This document shows, in pieces, positions 15,617 through 23,683 of a stretch of 29,324 bases of DNA. The DNA is taken from contig CAYMKL010000090.1 in NCBI GenBank assembly GCA_964390805.1, forward strand, positions 1 to 29,324. The letters are read 5' to 3'. The position numbers were made by a program, and so were the translations under genes. Below the pieces are notes generated by a model, which worked only from the letters and a program-made list of their open reading frames with translations, had not been told where the DNA came from and did not search any database. The first letter of the stretch is position 1; each line of letters starts with the position of its first letter. The stretch is from CAYMKL01 sp964390805. GTDB taxonomy: Bacteria > Chloroflexota > Anaerolineae > VGOG01.

Positions 15617-17197
15617 ATGCTACACAGCAGACGAACGATTGGTATGCTCATCGCGCTGGTGTTGGCGACCGTGCTCGCGGCGTGCGGCGGCTCTGCTGAG
15701 CCTGTCGAGCCACGCCCAGGAGCGAAGAGGAGCGAAGTCGTCAATGAGGTAACCACCCTCGAAGGCACGAAGTGGGTGCTCATCTCGCTGAATGGCGACG
15801 GCCTCATTGAAGACGCTAACATCACCCTGAACTTCGCCGAAGGGGTTCTCAGCGGGTTCGCGGGCTGCAACGCCTATGGCGGCGGACGCGATAGCGGCAA
15901 ATACGTGGCGACGGATGATGGTAGTCTGACGATCCCCCAATTGGCTGTGACCTTGCAGCTCTGCCAATCGCCCGAGGGCGTCATGCAGCAGGAAGCGGCC
16001 TACGTTGAGGCCCTCTCAAGCGCCGTTGCCTACCGGGTGATGGATGACCGCCTGGAGATCGAGGATGCTGTGGGCAGAACATCCCTGGTTTTTGCGAGGA
16101 AAGAGGAATTCGCCATGAACCCCGACGACCTCCTGGGTACTTCGTGGCAGCTTGTCTTGATGAACGGCCGCAACCTCATCGAGGAATCAACCATCACCCT
16201 CGCCTTTCACAGTGAGTACCAGGTGATGGGACACGCAGGGTGCAGAGGCTACGTTGCCACCTACGAGGCCAGCGGCGGCGACATCGGGTTCCGCTGGCTT
16301 GCAATGATGGAGATGGCCTGTCTGGAGCAGGATGCGCTGATGAGACAAGAAGGAGAGTACACCACCAGTCTCGAATGGGCGACCGACTACCATCTTGGCG
16401 AAAGGAAGCTGGAGATTCTGACCGCGCGGGGTGAGGTGCTTGTCTTCGAATCGCTGCCGGAGGATGCTGTCGCCAACCTGGAGGGGACTACTTGGGCGCT
16501 TACCGCCTTCATTGAGGAAAAGACGGTCGAGGGGATGCCCACGCCCCTGCTGATGGCCCTGGATCTATTGGCCGAGACCGAGATCACTGCCACGTTTGAG
16601 GACGGCACGGTGAGAGGCTCAGCAGGCTGCAACACCTACGGCACCGACTATGCCCTGGATGAGTCTTCTTTGATCTTCGAGAGCATTGCCGTCACCGAGA
16701 TGGCATGTGTCGGGCCAGCAGGCATCATGGAGCAAGAGCAGCGCTACCTGAACTTCTTGGGGGACGTGACCGCCTATCGCATCCACGGCAACCAACTTTG
16801 GCTGGAGACGAGCGACGGGCGGGCACTGATTTCCACCGCACCAGAACGACGGGATTGTACAGGGCCAAACACATTCCCTGCCGAGGAAGCAGAACTCATT
16901 TGGCCCGAATTACGTGAAGCCCAACCTGATCGAGTGGCGCCTGGAGACGAGGTCGAAATCCTGGGTGTGGGCGGACATCTGTACTGGGATAACGAGTGTG
17001 GCCAATTCTGGCTTGAGTCAGCCCGAGACTTCCAGCTTTTCCTCGATGGTGAGCCAGCGGGTTTGATTACCTGCTACGCCAACCTATGCGTCACCAACCT
17101 GACTGTACCCTCTAATGCCCTTTCGGGCACTCATGTCATTTCAGTCGAGGGTGGGTCCAGTCTGGACATTGAGGTTAGTGGCGATTCGCCGCCTTAA
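15617..17197 (+). CDS. Lipoprotein with three META (HslJ-like) domains
   Basis: The start at 15617 has AAGGAG a few bases upstream. The lipobox LAAC places the lipidated Cys at residue 23. Three tandem META domains follow, each starting like LEGTKWVL and carrying a Gly-Cys-Asn or Gly-Cys-Arg turn (GFAGCNAYGG; GHAGCRGYVA; GSAGCNTYGT), then a conserved Cys strand (LQLC, MEMAC, TEMAC) and a Q/E-E-x-x-Y helix. The third is the longest. A C-terminal module with further cysteines (DNECGQFWLE, LITCYANLCVTN) resembles a beta-sandwich. META proteins are linked to stress tolerance, but the mechanism is unknown. It is the third gene of the exported-protein cluster. Confidence 0.85.
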   Translation: MLHSRRTIGMLIALVLATVLAACGGSAEPVEPRPGAKRSEVVNEVTTLEGTKWVLISLNGDGLIEDANITLNFAEGVLSGFAGCNAYGGGRDSGKYVATDDGSLTIPQLAVTLQLCQSPEGVMQQEAAYVEALSSAVAYRVMDDRLEIEDAVGRTSLVFARKEEFAMNPDDLLGTSWQLVLMNGRNLIEESTITLAFHSEYQVMGHAGCRGYVATYEASGGDIGFRWLAMMEMACLEQDALMRQEGEYTTSLEWATDYHLGERKLEILTARGEVLVFESLPEDAVANLEGTTWALTAFIEEKTVEGMPTPLLMALDLLAETEITATFEDGTVRGSAGCNTYGTDYALDESSLIFESIAVTEMACVGPAGIMEQEQRYLNFLGDVTAYRIHGNQLWLETSDGRALISTAPERRDCTGPNTFPAEEAELIWPELREAQPDRVAPGDEVEILGVGGHLYWDNECGQFWLESARDFQLFLDGEPAGLITCYANLCVTNLTVPSNALSGTHVISVEGGSSLDIEVSGDSPP

Positions 17198-17206
17198 CTG
17201 AGGGGG

Positions 17207-17296
17207 GAGGGGCTTGACCGCTCCGTGGGTATCGAGGATGACGACCTTGATTCCGGCGGCACGCAGGCGGTTGACAATGTGGCGGTAAGCGGGCGT
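17207..17296 (-). pseudogene. Tiny relic resembling a URO-D-type methyltransferase domain
   Basis: Between the META gene and the AbiEii gene, the minus strand encodes PAYRHIVNRLRAAGIKVVIL followed by DTHG. This resembles the segment before the catalytic core of uroporphyrinogen-decarboxylase-like corrinoid methyltransferases (Y-R-R-I-v-x-x-L-R-x-x-G-i-x-V-i-x-v-D-x-D-G). A TGA stands directly before it and nothing recognisable follows. It is only about 30 codons, so the match is suggestive. Confidence 0.35.
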
Positions 17297-17314
17297 TCAT
17301 GTTCCAAGTGTGGC

Positions 17315-17977
17315 TTATCGCTCTGGGCTCAATCTGCTCATGATGTTACGGGCCAACTCGTTGTAGAAGATCTGCAAGGTTTCAAGCTTCAGAGGCTTCA
17401 GCATGTGGGGGAGAGCGGTGTGTCGGTTGATCTGTCGCAGCATCCCGGCGAAATAGAACCGGGTAAGCCCCTGGTCTTTCTCGCGGGCCCTCTCGAACAG
17501 TTGGTCCAAGTCGTAGCCTGCCTGAAGGACAAAGTACAGATCCACGAAGTCTTTGATGTCGGCTCGGCCAAAGATGGCAATGACCTTGTTGGCAGCGATG
17601 TTATCGAGCGAGTCTACGATGATGCCCTCGCGGATGAACCGTTCACCATACTGAGGGCCAAAATCACGCACCATGTCTATCTTGAGGGAGACACTTTGTG
17701 CAGGGTGTTTGAGAAAACACTGCTGAAAGTATTGCGATACACGGGCGCGCTCTAACTCGCAGTCGAACTCAAGGGCGATAACTTCCAGCGGCCGTAGCGA
17801 GGCTTCCAAGGCCTGGTCGTCCAGAGTGAAGAGGTCAAGGTCATCGCTGAGGCGATGCTGGAGGTGGAAGGCCGCCAGGGCCGATCCACCGGTCAAAAAG
17901 AAACGTTGACCGATAGAGGTAGCGAAGAAAGCTTGCAAGAATTTCTTTTGCAGTGTGCTAAGAATGTCGTTAGTCAT
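17315..17977 (-). CDS. AbiEii/AbiGii-type nucleotidyltransferase (toxin-like)
   Basis: The 220-residue protein has the DUF1814/AbiEii signature: FFLTGGSALAAFHLQHRLSD then DLDLFT (about residues 26-51), the G-S and D-x-D nucleotidyltransferase motifs, and later DNIAANKVIAIFGRADIKDF then VDLY. AbiEii toxins transfer nucleotides, for example to tRNA, and are held in check by an upstream antitoxin. The start at 17977 overlaps the upstream gene by eight bases. All motif residues are present, so the protein should be active. Confidence 0.85.
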   Translation of the reverse strand: MTNDILSTLQKKFLQAFFATSIGQRFFLTGGSALAAFHLQHRLSDDLDLFTLDDQALEASLRPLEVIALEFDCELERARVSQYFQQCFLKHPAQSVSLKIDMVRDFGPQYGERFIREGIIVDSLDNIAANKVIAIFGRADIKDFVDLYFVLQAGYDLDQLFERAREKDQGLTRFYFAGMLRQINRHTALPHMLKPLKLETLQIFYNELARNIMSRLSPER

Positions 17978-18236
17978 CTGACCATACCTCAAGAGCATAA
18001 GCCCACAGGTCGCGCTGGTAGGGCTTCATCCTCAACCGCTCAAAATTCTCCCGCACATCGTCCACCGTCAGGTAGCGCCAGATGTCCTCCCATTTGGCGT
18101 ACTCCAGGATGCGGGTGATCATCCAGGCCTTTTCGACCTCGTTGTCGCCCCTTAGGATCCGGTGCACATCCTTTTCAGTCAGGTCGTAGTCCCATATGAA
18201 GTAGGGACGCTGGGATCGGGCTGATTGGTCACTCAT
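17970..18236 (-). CDS. Small protein paired with the AbiEii-type gene, putative antitoxin
   Basis: This 88-residue protein (YFIWDYDLTEKDVHRILRGD, then ILEYAKWEDIWRYLTVDDVR) is rich in Trp, Tyr and acidic residues. It starts at 18236 and overlaps the nucleotidyltransferase start by eight bases, the usual layout of a toxin-antitoxin pair. Similar small proteins with an F-I-W-D-Y-D-L opening occur next to this nucleotidyltransferase type, as far as I recall. It has no winged helix like classical AbiEi. The antitoxin role is inferred from position only. Confidence 0.65.
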   Translation of the reverse strand: MSDQSARSQRPYFIWDYDLTEKDVHRILRGDNEVEKAWMITRILEYAKWEDIWRYLTVDDVRENFERLRMKPYQRDLWAYALEVWSDD

Positions 18237-18249
18237 AGTCACTCCTCCT

Positions 18250-18918
18250 CTACTCAACCACCTCTTCCGCCAACTGCTCCAGAAACTGGACAAAGAACCC
18301 AAACCGCTCTTCCGCCAGGCGCTTGGCCGTCTCCGTCCACAGGTAGTCCTTGAAGAAAGCGGCTCGCTTCATGGCGGGACCCTCTGCCAGGCCCACGCGG
18401 CACTCGTGGCTCAGCTTGTCCTGCTTGCCCAGGTACAGCAGACCATTGGCAATGGCGCTAGCCCCCAGCTTGTCCAGGATGTCGGCCTCCACCACCACCT
18501 TGCCCTCCCAGGAGAAGAGGGCTCCCTGTTCCTCTGGCGACAGGGGACCAAAATCGGTGCCGTGTTCGGCAATGGCCTGGGCTACCCGAGCCGCGAACTC
18601 CTCAGGATAGTTCTGTTCGCTGAGATACTTCTTGGCGATGTCCGCGCTGACCCGGCCGTGGATGGAGTGGTCGCAGATGAACATGGAGACGTCGTGCAAA
18701 ACGGCGGCCACCCGCACCACGTCGGCCACGTCATCGGCGGCCCCTTCGCCCGCCAGAATCCTCTCCGCGTTGCGCAGCACGTTGAGGGTGTGTTGCCAGC
18801 GGTGCTCTGCCGCGCGGGGGAAACGGCGCAGCCATTCCTGTTTGCTAACGGCCGCCGTGTCTTCCAGGTATTTCCTGGTGAAAGCGCAGACACGGTCGAA
18901 TTGAACCTGACTGATCAT
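18250..18918 (-). CDS. HD-domain metal-dependent hydrolase
   Basis: The 222-residue protein has the HD phosphohydrolase pattern: HRWQHTLNVLRNAERI, then VVRVAAVLHDVSMFICDHSI, and a later E-A-D-I-L-D-K-L-G-A segment that supplies the last metal ligand. The metals are held by the first His, the HD pair and the late Asp. The substrate is likely a nucleotide or phosphate ester but cannot be named. The start at 18918 has a GGGGG ribosome site; a longer frame to 19101 overlaps the DUF362 remnant and is rejected. It ends 14 bases before the next gene of the strand. Confidence 0.8.
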   Translation of the reverse strand: MISQVQFDRVCAFTRKYLEDTAAVSKQEWLRRFPRAAEHRWQHTLNVLRNAERILAGEGAADDVADVVRVAAVLHDVSMFICDHSIHGRVSADIAKKYLSEQNYPEEFAARVAQAIAEHGTDFGPLSPEEQGALFSWEGKVVVEADILDKLGASAIANGLLYLGKQDKLSHECRVGLAEGPAMKRAAFFKDYLWTETAKRLAEERFGFFVQFLEQLAEEVVE

Positions 18919-19001
18919 ACAAAGTACCCCCTTCGAAGCTCCGCTGTGCCGCCGGCCACAAAGAGGAACAACGGACCACAGGATTGAACGGACATCTTGC
19001 C

Positions 19002-19262
19002 CTACCGTCCGTTTAACCCCAAAGTCCGCTGTACCTCCGAGGGCAGACGCCACTGCAACTGCTCCTGGTAGGTAGGATGCGGCTTGAAGGGCTGCCGACA
19101 TTCCTTGATGGTGGCGTTGCCCACGATTTCGATGTCGTTCAGGTCGCCCGTGCCCAGGCCACCCAGCTTGCAGTAGTGAAGATAGCCAACCTCGTCGGGA
19201 TCGAAGCCCATGATGATCCTGGCCACGGTGTCGGCAGCCAGGAAGTCGGTGCTGGATTTGAA
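19002..19262 (-). pseudogene. 3' end of a DUF362-family gene
   Basis: The frame reads STDFLAADTVARIIMGFDPD, then EVGYLHYCKLGGLGTGDLND and IEIVGNATIKECRQPFKPHP. This is the C-terminal part of DUF362 proteins, which are often linked to ferredoxin domains. It starts directly at the stop codon of rodA, without a start codon or N-terminal domain, so most of the gene has been lost. The C-terminus is intact to a normal stop. Confidence 0.75.
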
Positions 19263-19263
19263 A

Positions 19264-20349
19264 TTAAAATTCTATCTTTCTATGCCGCATCACCACGCTC
19301 TGCACCAGCCCCTCGGCTATGAAAAGGGTGATCAGGGAGCTGCCGCCGGAGCTGATGAAGGGCAGGGGGATGCCTATCACCGGCAGCAGACCCAGGTTCA
19401 TGCCGATGTTCACAAAACTCTGAAAGAAGATCAGAGCAGCCACGCCGCAAGCGATCAGGCGGCCAAAGCTGTCACGAGCCAGGCTGGCCGCTCTCATAAT
19501 CCGCCATAGGACAATAGCGATTAGGACAAACAAGACCAACGCCCCCACAAAGCCCATCTCCTCACCGATGACGGAGAAAATGAAATCGGTGTGCCGCACT
19601 CTCAAGAAATGCAATTGGCTCTGGCTGCCGCTGGCATACCCCTTTCCCAGCCACCCACCGGAGCCAATGCTGATCAGGGCCTGGTCAATGTTGTACCTGG
19701 CAGCCGGATCCCGGACTGGGTTAATGAACAGGAGGAGTCTCTTCTGCATGTAGTCCTTGAGTGAGACCCAGATGAGGGGCGTGGTCAGAAGTCCAATGAG
19801 TCCGAAAACGCCTAGATGCAGCAGGCGCATCCCGGCCATCAAGACCATGACCAGCCAGATAACCGCCAGGACAATCACCGTTCCTAAATGCGGCTGCTGA
19901 TAGATCAAGCCCATAGGTACGGCTACATAGATGATGGAAACTAGGATATAGCGGAAACGCCCTATCTCTTTCTCTCGCTGGGCCAGGAATTGAGCCAGGG
20001 TGACGATGACCAGCACCTTGGCCAACTCCGAGGGCTGAAAGGAAGAGCCTGAGATCCAGCGTTGCGCTCCATGAGTTGCCTGCCCCACAAAGAGAACCAG
20101 GAGCAAAGAGGCGATAGTCAGGGCATAAAGGGCCTTCTGCAGGTTTTCAAGGAAGCGATAATCAATGGCTGCCACCAATAGCATCAAGGCCAGGCCAACC
20201 AGGCCCCAGGTAGCCTGCCTGCGAGGCAGGTCTTGCAGATCCGGTGTGTCCAGGGTAGCGCTGTAAACCATGGCTATGCCAAAGGCAATCAAGAGCACAG
20301 TGGCAGCCAGCAGCACAAAGTCGAAGTTACGCCATATCTTGCGGTCCAT
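19264..20349 (-). CDS. rodA: RodA, SEDS-family peptidoglycan polymerase
   Basis: The 361-residue polytopic membrane protein has about ten hydrophobic segments and the SEDS signature near the C-terminus (FQSFVNIGMNLGLLPVIGIP then LPFISSGGSSL). FtsW, SpoVE and RodA share this fold. RodA is chosen over FtsW because of the Min cluster context and the spelling FRYILVSIIYVAVPMGLIYQ, QPHLGT and TDFIFSVIGEE. It polymerises glycan strands for cell elongation together with a class B PBP, which is not in the window. It follows minE by 45 bases and is probably transcribed with the min genes. Confidence 0.9.
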   Translation of the reverse strand: MDRKIWRNFDFVLLAATVLLIAFGIAMVYSATLDTPDLQDLPRRQATWGLVGLALMLLVAAIDYRFLENLQKALYALTIASLLLVLFVGQATHGAQRWISGSSFQPSELAKVLVIVTLAQFLAQREKEIGRFRYILVSIIYVAVPMGLIYQQPHLGTVIVLAVIWLVMVLMAGMRLLHLGVFGLIGLLTTPLIWVSLKDYMQKRLLLFINPVRDPAARYNIDQALISIGSGGWLGKGYASGSQSQLHFLRVRHTDFIFSVIGEEMGFVGALVLFVLIAIVLWRIMRAASLARDSFGRLIACGVAALIFFQSFVNIGMNLGLLPVIGIPLPFISSGGSSLITLFIAEGLVQSVVMRHRKIEF

Positions 20350-20394
20350 CTGTCATCAAAATCCTGAGTTGGAAGTTGGAGGCTGGAAGGTTGT

Positions 20395-20661
20395 CTACTT
20401 TCTCTGCCGGAGAGCGCCGATGAGGGGGATGTCGGCTATCAGCCGGTTGTGCCTCTTACCCCGAGAGAAGGTGACCTCCACCTCTTCGCGGTCTATCTCA
20501 ACGTGCTTAGAGATGACGGTGATGAGCTCATCCTTAAGGGTTTGCAAAAGCTCCGCAGAGATCTTGCCCCGGTCGTAGGCCAGCACCAATTGCAAACGCT
20601 CCTTGGCGATCTCCCCACTGGAGGGTTTGCGTCGTCCGAATAACCAGTCTAGAATTCCCAT
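20395..20661 (-). CDS. minE: MinE, cell-division topological specificity factor
   Basis: This 88-residue protein is of standard MinE size. The amphipathic N-terminus (MGILDWLFGRRKPSSGEIAK) is the membrane-targeting and MinD-contact part. RLQLVLAYDRGKISAELLQT is the anti-MinCD helix, and EIDREEVEVTFSRG starts the dimerisation domain. MinE stimulates MinD ATPase, so that MinC is cleared from mid-cell. It lies nine bases after minD. Confidence 0.95.
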   Translation of the reverse strand: MGILDWLFGRRKPSSGEIAKERLQLVLAYDRGKISAELLQTLKDELITVISKHVEIDREEVEVTFSRGKRHNRLIADIPLIGALRQRK

Positions 20662-20670
20662 GCCTACCCC

Positions 20671-21468
20671 CTAACCTTGGCGAATAAAGCCAACAAAGCG
20701 TTCAATGAGATTGGGCTTCTCTCTGATGTCTAGGAAAGGAACTTTCTGGCCCAGCAGACGCCGGGTGATATTGTGGAAAGCAAGGCTAGACGGAGCCTTA
20801 TCATCCAAGACAATCGGCACCCCCTTGTTAGCGGAGACAATAATGGCCTTGTCCTCGGGGACAATTCCTATTACGTCTATGGCCAGAATCCCAACGACGT
20901 CCCCTGTGCTCAACATGTTGCCGGCACGCACCATCTCCGGCTTGAGGCGGTTGATGATCAGGCTGGCAGGCCCTTTATCCTCGGCCTCGATCAGGCCGAG
21001 GATGCGGTCGGCGTCGCGGATGGCTGCGACCTCAGGTGTGGTGATGATGAGCACCTTGTCGGCCGGCGCGATGGCGTTACGGAAGCCCTGTTCGATTCCG
21101 GCAGGCGAATCAATGATAACGAAGTCGAAATCGCTGCGCATCTGGTTGCAGATCCGGATCATGTCCTCAGGGCTGACGGCGGTTTTGTCGCGAGTCTGGG
21201 CGGCAGGCAAGAGGTGCAGTTCCGGGACGCGTTTGTCCCTGATCAGGGCCTGACGCAAGCGGCAATAACCCTCGACGACATCCACAATGTCGTACACGAT
21301 GCGGTTCTCCAGCCCCATCACCACATCCAGATTGCGCAGCCCGATGTCGGCATCAATCGCCACTACGCGCTGGCCCAAGAGGGCCAAGGCTACGCTGAGG
21401 TTGGCGGTAGCGGTGGTCTTGCCCACCCCTCCCTTGCCCGAAGTTATGGTGATGACCCTGGCTGGCAT
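20671..21468 (-). CDS. minD: MinD, septum-site-determining ATPase
   Basis: The 265-residue ParA/MinD ATPase has the deviant Walker A (TSGKGGVGKTTATANLSVAL), switch regions (DADIGLRNLDVVMGLENRIV, and DFVIIDSPAGIEQGF), and a C-terminal amphipathic membrane helix (LIERFVGFIRQG). It binds membrane with ATP, recruits MinC and is released by MinE. Its length is usual. It lies 30 bases after minC in the same transcript. Confidence 0.97.
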   Translation of the reverse strand: MPARVITITSGKGGVGKTTATANLSVALALLGQRVVAIDADIGLRNLDVVMGLENRIVYDIVDVVEGYCRLRQALIRDKRVPELHLLPAAQTRDKTAVSPEDMIRICNQMRSDFDFVIIDSPAGIEQGFRNAIAPADKVLIITTPEVAAIRDADRILGLIEAEDKGPASLIINRLKPEMVRAGNMLSTGDVVGILAIDVIGIVPEDKAIIVSANKGVPIVLDDKAPSSLAFHNITRRLLGQKVPFLDIREKPNLIERFVGFIRQG

Positions 21469-21498
21469 GATCTCATCTCCTGACTGAGTATACTGATG

Positions 21499-22176
21499 CT
21501 AGTGGTCAGACTTCCACACCTCAACAATGATCCTACCCTCCTGAACGAAGGCCATCTCCGGTGCATTTCTGGGCCGTGGTATATCCTCCGGCGGGCGGGC
21601 GATGTGTTCGCCAATGCGCAGTTGTGTGGGAGCCAGATTCAGGGCACATACGATGGACTGATCGTCTCCTATGGCGCCGGCGTGAACCGTACCTCTGAGA
21701 CTACCCCAGATGACTATGTCGCCTCCCGCGATGACCTGGGCGCCGGCGTTTACATCGCCGATGACCACCACGTGGCCAGGATGTCGGATGACCTGCCCTG
21801 AGCGCAAGGTGAAGCGAATCAAGATCCCTCCGCTGAACTCCTCTTTGGTTCCCCAGTCTGGTCCGAGTGGTAGACGGGGGCTGCGTTTCGTCTCCAGACC
21901 CAGATGGCGAGCCGCGGCCCTGGTAACGGGTGCTTCGCTAATCACCGTCCCCAGGATGACTTCGTTTTGGGCTAGCAGGGCCTTAATGTGACCTATCTCC
22001 TCGATAGATAGTTCCCGCTGACCGACCGCCAAGGCTACCCATCCCCCCTCAAAGAATGAGGCTGTGCCGCTCAGTCGCTCCTCAAGTTCAGCCAAGAGGC
22101 CCGCCAGCTCCCCTGTGCCCAGGGTCACTAGCAAACCATCTTTTGTGCCTTTGATGCTAACACTGGCCACAGTCAT
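21499..22176 (-). CDS. minC: MinC, FtsZ assembly inhibitor
   Basis: The 225-residue protein has an N-terminal domain (VSIKGTKDGLLVTLGTGELA) that acts on FtsZ and a C-terminal beta-helix with the typical repeats (RSGQVIRHPGHVVVIGDVNA, then GGDIVIWGSLRGTVHAGAIG), which dimerises and binds MinD. The ATG at 22176 with GGAG five bases upstream is preferred to the GTG at 22182. It is the first gene of the min-rodA operon. Confidence 0.93.
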   Translation of the reverse strand: MTVASVSIKGTKDGLLVTLGTGELAGLLAELEERLSGTASFFEGGWVALAVGQRELSIEEIGHIKALLAQNEVILGTVISEAPVTRAAARHLGLETKRSPRLPLGPDWGTKEEFSGGILIRFTLRSGQVIRHPGHVVVIGDVNAGAQVIAGGDIVIWGSLRGTVHAGAIGDDQSIVCALNLAPTQLRIGEHIARPPEDIPRPRNAPEMAFVQEGRIIVEVWKSDH

Positions 22177-22192
22177 CTCCACTCCGGTTTCA

Positions 22193-22221
22193 ATGATACC
22201 TCATAACGATAGACTTGTCAA
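22193..22221 (-). promoter_or_regulatory. Promoter of the minC-minD-minE-rodA operon
   Basis: On the minus strand, TTGACA (22216-22221), a 17-base spacer and TATCAT (22193-22198) precede minC by a short leader. The -35 is a perfect consensus. Confidence 0.8.
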
Positions 22222-22290
22222 AATCGTGCTCATCATGAAAAATGCTATCAAAGCGGCATAGTTCACTCAAATCGCGATCCACAAAACGAA

Positions 22291-22323
22291 GAGGGCAAGA
22301 CAACTATGCGCCTTGCCCCTCTC
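22291..22323 (-). terminator. Hairpin after the M20 peptidase gene
   Basis: GGGCAAG (22293-22299) pairs with CTTGCCC (22312-22318), flanked by partly pairing AG/CT ends. In the minus direction it is followed by TTCGTTTTG. It lies between the M20 stop and the min promoter, as expected for an intrinsic terminator, although the T-run is weak. Confidence 0.5.
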
Positions 22324-22381
22324 GCGACCTCCCTCGCAGAAAACGTAGGGCATCACGTTGCACGACGTCTTCCAGCCCTGG

Positions 22382-23641
22382 TCATGTAAGCAAGCGGGCA
22401 GCAGCTAAGGTAAATATCCTGGCAGCCTCAACCAGTTTTGTTACCTCCACGTATTCGTTCGGCTGGTGGGCCAGCCTGGCGTCGCCTGGCCCACAGATGA
22501 TCATGGGGGCGCTGAGCGCCGGCGCAAACTCGACCGCGTCGGTGCAATAGTTCACTCCCTTAGGGACAGGCCGTGTACCAACTACCCCTCGGGCTGAGCC
22601 TCGGGACGAAGCCTCGGCCACCACATCACAAAAGCGCTGAACGACCGCTTCCTGCGGCGAGGTCGCCACTGGCATGCGGTCGTTGATCACTTCAAACGAG
22701 GCGCAAAAGTCCGGCAGCCGCCGGCCCAGATCAGCGATGAGCTCCTCCACCTGATTCACAATGGCCCCGTGGTCCTGCCCAGGCACGGTGCGCTGGTCTA
22801 TCGTCACCTCGCACCGGTCAGGCACCACGTTGATCTTTACTCCGCCAACGATGGTGTTAATGCTGCGCGTGAAGCCGCCCAGCAGAGGATGCTCCTCATA
22901 ATGTGGAACGACCAGCGATTCTAGCTCGCCAATTAGCGCCGTCATCATCATGATAGCGTTCTGGCCGAGATGCGGCATGGCGCCATGGGCGGTCTTGCCG
23001 TATGTGGTGATCTTCAACCAGAGAACGCCCTTCTCAGCCACGTAGACGCCGTTGTGACTCGGCTCGGCGACGACCACTGCCTGGACAGGGGCCAGGTCGG
23101 ACCGAGCGGCTATCTCAGCAGCGCCCAGCATGTCGTGCTCTTCGCCGGCCGTAAAGGCCAGGATGAGATCGCCTTTCAGGGGGAGATTGGCCGCTGCCAG
23201 AACCCTGGCCGCTGCGATCATGGCCGCGTTGCCACCTTTCATATCCGATGAGCCGCGTCCCCACAGCTTGCCCTCGATCACCTCGCCCCCAAAGGGGTCG
23301 TGTAGCCATTCCTCGGCCCCGACCGGCACAACATCCAGATGGCCGGTGTAAAAGAGAGCCGGAACATCGCCGCTGCTTGTCCTGAGCCCTGCCCTGAGCG
23401 CTGTCGAAGGGATAGTGGAAGGGCCCTTCAGCCGGGCCAACACACTGGCCCGAGTCGGGGTATGATGCACCATCTCAACGGTCAGGCCCGCTTCGCGAAG
23501 GACGCCGGCCACGTACTCAGCGATCTCCAGCTCATCACCGGGCGGGTTGATGCTCTTAAAGCGTACCAGATCGCGGCATAGGCCCACCACCTCGGCCTCG
23601 TGTATCCGGCTCAGGAGATCATCATAGCTTGGGGACACCAT
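22382..23641 (-). CDS. M20-family metallopeptidase (ArgE/DapE-like)
   Basis: The M20 pattern is complete: TGHLDVVPVG with the first metal His and catalytic Asp, WGRGSSDMKGGNAAM with the bridging Asp, AFTAGEEHDMLGA with the Glu pair, and MIICGPGDARLAHQPNEYVE near the end with the last His. These enzymes hydrolyse acetyl-, succinyl- or aminoacyl-amide bonds; the substrate is not clear. The start at 23641 has AAAGGGG upstream. An in-frame dispersed repeat is inserted at residues about 77-88 (IPSTALRAGLRTS), directly before the strand leading to the active-site His. It follows the acetoacetate-CoA ligase by 42 bases. Confidence 0.88.
   Translation of the reverse strand: MVSPSYDDLLSRIHEAEVVGLCRDLVRFKSINPPGDELEIAEYVAGVLREAGLTVEMVHHTPTRASVLARLKGPSTIPSTALRAGLRTSSGDVPALFYTGHLDVVPVGAEEWLHDPFGGEVIEGKLWGRGSSDMKGGNAAMIAAARVLAAANLPLKGDLILAFTAGEEHDMLGAAEIAARSDLAPVQAVVVAEPSHNGVYVAEKGVLWLKITTYGKTAHGAMPHLGQNAIMMMTALIGELESLVVPHYEEHPLLGGFTRSINTIVGGVKINVVPDRCEVTIDQRTVPGQDHGAIVNQVEELIADLGRRLPDFCASFEVINDRMPVATSPQEAVVQRFCDVVAEASSRGSARGVVGTRPVPKGVNYCTDAVEFAPALSAPMIICGPGDARLAHQPNEYVEVTKLVEAARIFTLAAARLLT
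23378..23411 (-). repeat. Dispersed repeat inserted in frame in the M20 gene
   Basis: The segment contains two overlapping CCTGAGC units and ends in GCTGTCGAAGGG. It is the inverse of the CCTTCGACAGGCTCAGG family. It codes for an extra loop of about 12 residues in a place where relatives go directly from the end of one strand to the next. Confidence 0.7.
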
Positions 23642-23683
23642 ATTCCAACCCCTTTCCTCAGTGGACGTCCACTGCATCCAGAG

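Noticed and set aside
15697..15712. GAGCCTGTCGAGCC in the META lipoprotein as another repeat insertion
   Set aside because: The match to the repeat family is short, and this spacer after the lipobox is variable anyway.
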